A stretch of 51,115 bases of DNA from Lachnospiraceae bacterium. GTDB lineage: Bacteria; Bacillota; Clostridia; Lachnospirales; Lachnospiraceae. Each line of letters opens with the position of its first letter. Within the stretch, counting starts at the first letter, position 1. Made by a program: the position numbers and the translations under genes. The notes below the pieces were generated by a model. It saw nothing but the letters and a program-made list of their open reading frames with translations. It was not told where the DNA came from and did not search any database. Positions 48,915 through 51,115 of this stretch are shown in pieces. The stretch covers positions 34,449-85,563 of the forward strand of contig JAAUZW010000004.1 in assembly GCA_014804385.1 (NCBI GenBank). Direction: 5' to 3'.

Positions 48915-49238
48915 TTACCTTTCATTTTGATTCTCAATCAGCTCCACAACATCTTCCAGCCCCGACAGCAAAAGCAGCCGGCGGATCCTGCTGCCCGCAT
49001 TGACTGCGTACACCTTCCCTCCAAAGCAGGAGATCTTCCGGTATCGTCCCAGAATGATGCCTACACCTGAGCTGTCCATAAAGGTCGTCCGTTCAAAATC
49101 GAATACCACATTTCCCACCTTTTTTGACATGATGTAGCGGTCCGCTCTTTTACTTATGTCAACCGATTTGTGGTGATCTATCTCAGTTGGCATCCTTATC
49201 ATCAAGTAGTTGTCAATTACTTTGAAATCTTCTTCCAT
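48915..49238 (-). CDS. spoIIAA: Anti-sigma-F factor antagonist
   Basis: 107 aa STAS-domain protein. RTTFMDSSGVGIILGRYRKI contains the phosphorylated serine (S56, matching S58 of Bacillus). Unphosphorylated SpoIIAA frees sigma-F from SpoIIAB. Upstream sequence has AAAGGGG at some distance from the ATG. First gene of spoIIAA-spoIIAB-sigF; no clear sigma-H promoter was found, and the upstream gap contains a large inverted repeat. Confidence 0.94.
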   Translation of the reverse strand: MEEDFKVIDNYLMIRMPTEIDHHKSVDISKRADRYIMSKKVGNVVFDFERTTFMDSSGVGIILGRYRKISCFGGKVYAVNAGSRIRRLLLLSGLEDVVELIENQNER

Positions 49239-49264
49239 ATTATGTAAACCCCTTTCCGTTCCAT

Positions 49265-49382
49265 TATAAGCAGACTCAGAATGCTTTGCATTCTTCGTTC
49301 GCGTTGCTCGTCATAAGCCGTCATCGACAGTTTTGCATGCAAGCATGCATCCTGTCCCTGCCGTCTTCTGACTCTGCTTATA
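49265..49382. repeat. Family C structured element upstream of spoIIAA
   Basis: Outer arms TATAAGCAGACTCAGA (49265-49280) and TCTGACTCTGCTTATA (49367-49382) pair over 16 bases with one mismatch. Inside are AGAATGC-TTT-GCATTCT and a second hairpin GACAG...TGCATGC-AA-GCATGCA...CTGTC, so the whole segment can form a three-armed cruciform. It begins 27 bases before the spoIIAA ATG. Outer-arm sequence recurs at 36163-36193. Confidence 0.75.
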
Positions 49383-49386
49383 CGCG

Positions 49387-49418
49387 CAAAAAAGGACATG
49401 ACTTTTGCGTCACATCCT
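49387..49418 (-). terminator. Terminator of the zinc-ribbon TPR gene
   Basis: On the minus strand AGGATGTGAC-GCAAAA-GTCATGTCCT pairs in all ten positions (two G-T) and is followed by TTTTT. It lies about 57 bases after the stop of the TPR gene. Confidence 0.88.
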
Positions 49419-49474
49419 CTTTCGTATCTCTTTCAATTCACATTTCTTCCGTATTCTATATCAGGTATCCGGCG

Positions 49475-50911
49475 TTACTCCTCGGTACCTTCCATCTCCG
49501 CCAGAAATTTCTCCGACTTGTCAGCTTTCTCCGTGTTGGGGAACAACTCGATCACCTGCAGATAAGTCTCCTTTGCTTTATCTTCCTGTCCCATGCGGTA
49601 GTAGGAATTGGCCAGATCAAAGAGCGCCTGCCCATTCGTAGGATCATACTGATAAGCTTTTTTCAGATTCGGGATCGCATCCGCGTAATTCCCCGCCCAG
49701 AACGCCGCATGACCATCCTCATCATAAGCTGCCGCAATCTGCGGTCCTACCAGGGTTGAGAGCGTATGGTAAAGATTCTCAAAAGCCTCGGAATTCTCCT
49801 GTCCCTCTCCGTCTTCTCCTTCTTCCGCCATTGCACTCTCGATCTCCTCCAGATAATCCGCCACCACAGTGACATCCTCCGGATCCGTCAAATAAGCATT
49901 CGCCGCTTCCATCAGACTCTCTACGGAACGCAGCGTACCGTCCGTCCCCATATAGGCTGTCAGATTTTGCTGCAGTTCGCTGTTTTGCGTCTCTAACTCG
50001 GAGAGCTGCTGCTGCAATTCATCGATCGTAGCGCTCTTAACATCCGACTGCTCGCTGACTTTTTTGAGCTCCTCATCGATGTTCGCCTTCGCCGACTGTA
50101 TTCTGGCCGGCAGAATCAGGAAAAAGGCGATGGCTATACCGATAGCAAGACCAAGTCCCAGATTCAGCAGAGAAGTGACCCCTCTGCCCTCTTTCATATT
50201 GACAGGCTGGATGATCGTCTCATTGCCGCTCTGATACTTAATGATCTCCTCCGATTTTTTCTGCTTTTTGGAAGCATTCTTGACGCCCTCCTCCGGAAGG
50301 AGCATCTCGTCTACCTCTTTCAGATAACGCAGAGTCGCCGTATTGTTCGCATCGATCTCCAGACATTTGGTGAGTTCTCTCTTCGCCCGCTCCCACTCCT
50401 CGCTGTTGATATACAAAAGCGCCAACAGCTGATGCGCCCTGATAAATTTCGGGTTTAAAGAAAGCACCTTTTTCAACTGGATCACTGCCAGGTCAAGACT
50501 GTCCTGATTGCAGTAAGTAAGCGCCTGATTATACTTTTTGATAGTCTGGTTGATCGTATCCAGACGATTCTGATTGGTCTGGATCATGTTGATATAATCG
50601 TCCGCAATATTCTTCTTGGGACGCAGATTTTTACTGATGACCCATTCACTTAAAGCAGCCACCACCTCGCCGGTCTCAAAGTATACCAAACCTAAGAGAT
50701 TCCTGGCTTCTACATTATTTTTATCAAATTTAAGACTCTGCCGTAAACTCGTGATCGCACCCGTCAGGTCCCTGACGCCGGCCCGTTCCAATCCGTCGTT
50801 ATAAAAACGATTCGATATATATATAATCCTTTTATAAAGGGTTACATCGGCACCGCAGTTCGTGCAAAAATCGTGCTCGGACAGTGTACAGCCACACCGA
50901 TAACAAATCAT
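49475..50911 (-). CDS. Zinc-ribbon / TPR membrane protein
   Basis: 478 aa, AGAGGA before the ATG. A C4 zinc ribbon opens it (CYRCG...CTNCG, C3, C6, C16, C19). TPR units span about 35-205 (LLGLVYFETGEVVAALSEWV; LLALLYINSEEWERAKREL). One membrane helix lies near 250-270 (LLNLGLGLAIGIAIAFFLIL), then a coiled coil (about 280-325) and further TPRs at about 400-465 (GQALFDLANSYYRMGQEDKA) outside the membrane. The protein thus has repeat domains on both faces and probably acts as a scaffold. Function unknown. It follows the 48-aa gene by 18 bases. Confidence 0.85.
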   Translation of the reverse strand: MICYRCGCTLSEHDFCTNCGADVTLYKRIIYISNRFYNDGLERAGVRDLTGAITSLRQSLKFDKNNVEARNLLGLVYFETGEVVAALSEWVISKNLRPKKNIADDYINMIQTNQNRLDTINQTIKKYNQALTYCNQDSLDLAVIQLKKVLSLNPKFIRAHQLLALLYINSEEWERAKRELTKCLEIDANNTATLRYLKEVDEMLLPEEGVKNASKKQKKSEEIIKYQSGNETIIQPVNMKEGRGVTSLLNLGLGLAIGIAIAFFLILPARIQSAKANIDEELKKVSEQSDVKSATIDELQQQLSELETQNSELQQNLTAYMGTDGTLRSVESLMEAANAYLTDPEDVTVVADYLEEIESAMAEEGEDGEGQENSEAFENLYHTLSTLVGPQIAAAYDEDGHAAFWAGNYADAIPNLKKAYQYDPTNGQALFDLANSYYRMGQEDKAKETYLQVIELFPNTEKADKSEKFLAEMEGTEE

Positions 50912-50929
50912 CTATGTCAATCCTCTATT

Positions 50930-51076
50930 CTATTCTCCTGCTTTCTTCGATTCCTTGACGATCTTGACCATCAGGTCTGCCATATCCGTCAGATCCTGAT
51001 TGTAGATTGCCTCCTCCGCGTCCTCCACTTCCAGACTGGGGTGAAATTTTTTCAGTTCCTCTTCAAAATTGATCAT
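50930..51076 (-). CDS. 48-aa acidic protein upstream of the TPR gene
   Basis: The minus strand reads MINFEEELKKFHPSLEVEDA, then EEAIYNQDLTDMADLMVKIV and KESKKAGE, then TAG. AGGAG lies eight bases before the ATG. It is almost wholly helical with no membrane segment. The short distance to the zinc-ribbon TPR gene suggests shared translation and a possible physical partner. Confidence 0.7.
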   Translation of the reverse strand: MINFEEELKKFHPSLEVEDAEEAIYNQDLTDMADLMVKIVKESKKAGE

Positions 51077-51115
51077 CTTTAAGGCTCCTTAAAAGGGCTT
51101 TCACTTCGCCCACCA
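51063..51115 (-). CDS. C-terminus of an upstream gene (tentative)
   Basis: One frame entering from the right edge reads VGEVKALLRSLKDDQF and stops at 51063, overlapping the 48-aa gene by 14 bases. The two other frames stop earlier. The helical, charged look favours this frame, but 16 residues are too few to be sure. Confidence 0.3.
   Translation of the reverse strand, partial: VGEVKALLRSLKDDQF

Overview
The window looks like a chromosome segment from a motile, spore-forming anaerobe of the Clostridia, most likely family Lachnospiraceae. The evidence is the spoIIAA-spoIIAB-sigF operon, the spoVAA-AB-AC genes, a flagellin, a GH42 beta-galactosidase under a LacI-type regulator, an agr-like GHKL/LytTR pair, and a ClpC/RadA cluster. 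This placement rests on family content and protein style; no marker gene (rRNA) is present. Most genes lie on the minus strand.

Layout: 1-647 is the N-terminal part of an EF-G/Tet(M)-like GTPase. 785-4626 holds a membrane chemoreceptor, a GNAT acetyltransferase, a PDZ/radical-SAM/DUF512 protein and a small DUF3006-like protein. 4674-4856 is a tandem pair of about 92-bp structured repeats. 4914-6596 is spoVAA-AB-AC, with no spoVAD or spoVAE beside it. 6773-7177 is a DUF3842 gene. 7191-11030 is a giant 1279-aa flagellin with a sigma-28 promoter. 11371-13695 is an accessory cassette (XRE regulator, lipoprotein, small membrane protein). 13701-16981 is lacI/GH42. 17545-17615 is tRNA-Trp. 18176-21821 is a heterodimeric ABC exporter, followed by an LCP gene. 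23218-29782 holds radA and a YvyF-like/SH3-membrane/GntR/clpC/small-protein run. 29859-33567 is purE-purM-purN-purD, then an M29 aminopeptidase, small membrane proteins and pyrE. 37308-40409 is a NatA/NatB-CPBP ABC system. 40519-43402 is MATE plus a kinase-like protein, divergent from an AraC regulator. 43501-46408 is the agr-like system plus an unknown protein. 46544-47095 is YoeB/YefM, 47246 is VanZ, and 47652-49238 is the spoIIA operon. 49475-51076 holds a zinc-ribbon TPR membrane protein and a 48-aa protein.

The most unusual points are these. (1) The flagellin carries about 1030 residues of insert built from roughly eight divergent copies of one module. (2) A ~92-bp intergenic repeat family with compensatory changes in its stems ends in an extended -10 motif that points at the adjacent gene at three loci. 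(3) A second structured repeat family is found only beside purN, purM and pyrE in this window. (4) The ABC exporter shows a matched degenerate ATP site across its two subunits. (5) ClpC sits behind a GntR/YtrA-type regulator rather than CtsR/McsA/McsB. (6) Several small genes (48, 50, 58, 65 aa) have good ribosome-binding sites. Starts were chosen by Shine-Dalgarno position; several use TTG or GTG.
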